Assembly: GCA_027030435.1 (NCBI GenBank)
Contig: JALVEX010000388.1
Span: forward strand, 1-7,334
Origin: Paracoccaceae bacterium
GTDB lineage: Bacteria; Pseudomonadota; Alphaproteobacteria; Rhodobacterales; Rhodobacteraceae
Length of the DNA stretch: 7,334 bases
Direction of reading: 5' to 3'
Position 1 is the first letter of the stretch. Every line of letters starts with the position of its first letter. Below the pieces are notes generated by a model, which worked only from the letters and a program-made list of their open reading frames with translations, was not told the DNA's origin and did not search any database. The translations under genes were made by a program, and so were the position numbers. Positions 6,026 through 7,334 of the stretch are shown piece by piece.

Positions 6026-6062
6026 AAAGGGGGTGGCTACAGGGCCGCCCCCTTTCATTTTT
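6026..6062 (+). terminator. Rho-independent terminator, likely bidirectional
   Basis: A 12-pair stem joins 6026-6037 (AAAGGGGGTGGC) to 6044-6055 (GCCGCCCCCTTT) with one T-G wobble and a 6-base loop. On the plus strand TTTTT (6058-6062) follows, 22 bases after the transpeptidase stop. On the minus strand the stem is followed by a short T-run complementary to A6025-A6028, so it could also end hemH transcripts. The 3' arm reaches into the hemH stop codon (6057-6055). Confidence 0.85.
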
Positions 6063-7086
6063 CCGCCGGCGCGATCCACCCGCACAGGTTTTCCCCGATC
6101 ACCTCTGCCAGGGCCTCGATATGATCGGGGCGGTCATTGAGGCAGGGGATATAGGTGAATTCCTCGCCGCCGGCCTCGATGAAGCTTTCGCGGATTTCCT
6201 CGTTGATTTCCTCGAGCGTCTCGATGCAATCGGCGGAAAAGGCCGGCGCGATCACGGCGATCCGCTTCCTGCCATCCTCCCGCGCGAGGCGGGCCACCTC
6301 ATCCACCGTGTAGGGCTTCAGCCATTCCTCGGGGCCGAAGCGCGATTGGAAGGTGGAGGTGATTTCCTCATGCCCCCAGCCCAGCGCCTCTCGCAGATGC
6401 TCCGTCGTGGCGATGCACTGATCGTAATAGGGATCGCCTTCCTCACGGTAACGCTCCGGCATGCCGTGATAGGAAACCACCAGCATCTCGGGCTTGTTCT
6501 CCATCCCTTCCCATGCCTCGCGGACGGATGCGGCAAGCGCATCGATATACATGGGATGATCGAAATAGGCCGGCACGGTGCGCACGGCGGGCTGGTATTT
6601 CTCTTCGCCGAGGGCGCGGAAGAAGGCATCGTTGGCGGTGGCGGTGGTGGCGCCGGCATATTGCGGGTAGAGCGGGAAGAAGAGGATCTTCGTGCAGCCT
6701 GCCTCCACCATCGCCCGAACCTTGGAGCGCGTGGAGGGATTGCCGTAGCGCATGCAGAAATCCACTATCAGGCCATCACCAAAGCGGGCTTCCAGCGCAT
6801 CTCTCAGGGCGGATGTCTGGGCCTTGGTGATCGTCATCAGGGGGCTTTCGCCGAGATCGTGATTCCAGATGCTCTTGTAGGCGGCGCCCGAGGTGAAAGG
6901 GCGTTTGGTGAGGATCATGAGCTGCAGGATCGGCTGCCATTTCCATGCCGGGTAATCGATCACTCGCCTGTCGGAGAGGAATTCGGAAAGATAGCGGCGC
7001 ATGGGCCAGTAGGTGTAATGATCGGGCGTGCCGAGATTGGCGATGAGCACGCCGATCTTCTCCTGGGGGTCTGGCGCTTTCTGCAT
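6055..7086 (-). CDS. hemH: Ferrochelatase (haem synthase)
   Basis: This enzyme inserts Fe(II) into protoporphyrin IX, the last step of protohaem synthesis, in the cytoplasm or at the inner membrane face. In the 343-residue protein the N-terminus is GVLIANLGTPDHYTYWPMRRYL (split here as GVLIANLGTPD 12-22 and the following helix). MRYGNPST (112-119) and LFFPLYPQYAGATTAT (135-150) are strongly ferrochelatase-like. The catalytic metal-binding histidine is H207 in SYHGMPERY, and the paired glutamate is E289 in FSADCIETLEEI (283-294). FQSRFGPEEWLKPYT (246-260) is also conserved. C287, C315 and C335 are present, but I do not assign them to an Fe-S cluster. The ATG at 7086 has AGGAAA (7100-7095, minus) 8 bases upstream. 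It lies 55 bases downstream of a same-strand methyltransferase gene and may be co-transcribed. A weak promoter-like pair (TTGAAG 7145-7140, TAGAGA 7123-7118) also exists in that gap. Confidence 0.96.
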   Translation of the reverse strand: MQKAPDPQEKIGVLIANLGTPDHYTYWPMRRYLSEFLSDRRVIDYPAWKWQPILQLMILTKRPFTSGAAYKSIWNHDLGESPLMTITKAQTSALRDALEARFGDGLIVDFCMRYGNPSTRSKVRAMVEAGCTKILFFPLYPQYAGATTATANDAFFRALGEEKYQPAVRTVPAYFDHPMYIDALAASVREAWEGMENKPEMLVVSYHGMPERYREEGDPYYDQCIATTEHLREALGWGHEEITSTFQSRFGPEEWLKPYTVDEVARLAREDGRKRIAVIAPAFSADCIETLEEINEEIRESFIEAGGEEFTYIPCLNDRPDHIEALAEVIGENLCGWIAPAEK

Positions 7087-7141
7087 GGGTTGACTTTCCT
7101 GTCTGGTGCCTTGGCGATCTCTAGCAGGTTTTGGCCGGGCT

Positions 7142-7334
7142 TCAATTGCGCCCTTTGGGCGCAGGATCGGGAAGCGGGATTTCCGATGTGCCCAATGCCT
7201 CCGCCAGGCTGGCCTTCGCCGAGCCGGGGCGCAGGGGCTTGGGCTGATCGGGCGATGGGGCCCAGCCGGTGAGGAAAACCATCTCGAACGTTGCCCGGAT
7301 GCGCCCTTCCGCATCCGAAAAACCCGCGCTGTAG
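7142..7334 (-). CDS. SAM-dependent methyltransferase, C-terminal part (runs off right edge)
   Basis: This is the end of a gene read leftward; 63 codons are visible before the TGA at 7144-7142, with the 5' part beyond position 7334. The visible protein contains YSAGFSDAEGRIRATFEMVF (first 20 residues) then LTGWAPSPDQPKPLRPGSAK (21-40). From recalled family patterns, D-x-x-GR-x-RATFE-x-V-x-L(T/S)GWAP followed by KPL-x-PGSA-K is the C-terminus of alphaproteobacterial BioC-like methyltransferases related to mitochondrial NDUFAF5. The catalytic and SAM-binding part is outside the window, so function is not shown. The last 16 residues are proline-rich and probably an unstructured tail. It lies 55 bases upstream of hemH on the same strand, so an operon is possible. 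Confidence 0.65.
   Translation of the reverse strand, partial: YSAGFSDAEGRIRATFEMVFLTGWAPSPDQPKPLRPGSAKASLAEALGTSEIPLPDPAPKGRN
7147..7163 (-). repeat. Perfect GC-rich hairpin just before the methyltransferase stop
   Basis: TGCGCCC (7147-7153) and GGGCGCA (7157-7163) are perfect 7-bp inverted repeats around a 3-base loop. They lie inside the last codons of the methyltransferase gene, 2 bases before its stop. No T-run follows on the minus strand, so this is not a standard terminator. It may be chance in GC-rich DNA, a 3' stabilising structure, or a pause site before hemH. Confidence 0.45.

Noticed and set aside
6016..7272. Plus-strand open frame of 418 codons opposite hemH
   Set aside because: hemH on the minus strand has all its catalytic motifs. 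The plus frame starts inside the terminator region and continues through the hemH start into the methyltransferase, as a shadow would.
7087..7314. N-terminal extension of ferrochelatase by 76 codons
   Set aside because: The extension translates the methyltransferase C-terminus in the wrong frame and lacks ferrochelatase similarity. The ATG at 7086 has a proper ribosome-binding site and gives normal length.
1..7334. Mobile element, phage, toxin-antitoxin or defence system
   Set aside because: Every gene is a housekeeping or envelope gene of similar base composition. There are no transposase or integrase motifs, terminal repeats, tRNA attachment sites or CRISPR-like spaced repeats.

Overview
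This GC-rich, gene-dense window looks like ordinary chromosome from an alphaproteobacterium. Rhodobacterales is my best guess. The guess rests on the protein styles and on a gene order (NUDIX / hslO / CoA pyrophosphatase / cca, and an L,D-transpeptidase next to hemH) that I associate from memory with that group; no search was run. I see ten protein genes, two of them cut by the window edges. I see no tRNA, rRNA, CRISPR array, insertion sequence, integrase or prophage gene.

Layout. Positions 1-139 (minus) hold the N-terminus of a NUDIX hydrolase that runs off the left edge. A 75-bp divergent promoter region follows. Positions 215-4125 (plus) hold a tight run of four genes with overlapping ends: hslO (Hsp33 redox chaperone), a NudL-like CoA pyrophosphatase, cca (tRNA nucleotidyltransferase) and a TrmA/RumA-family 5-methyluridine RNA methyltransferase. 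After a 68-bp gap comes an L,D-transpeptidase lipoprotein of YafK type (4194-4694, plus). A convergent CAP/SCP-domain lipoprotein (4715-5245, minus) follows, then a 171-bp divergent intergenic region, then a second YkuD L,D-transpeptidase with a twin-arginine signal (5417-6004, plus). A strong hairpin terminator separates it from hemH, ferrochelatase (6055-7086, minus). The right edge (7142-7334, minus) holds the C-terminus of a SAM-dependent methyltransferase lying upstream of hemH on the same strand.

How the genes relate. The left operon is a maintenance set: oxidised-protein holding (Hsp33), CoA-nucleotide clean-up (NUDIX), tRNA 3'-end repair (Cca) and RNA methylation. The middle is a small cell-envelope cluster: two structurally different L,D-transpeptidases around a CAP-domain lipoprotein. 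The right end is haem synthesis plus a methyltransferase.

I did not find a convincing new system. The items most worth checking are the envelope trio, the back-to-back promoter region in front of hslO (a possible heat-shock promoter), and two hairpins whose stems contain stop codons.
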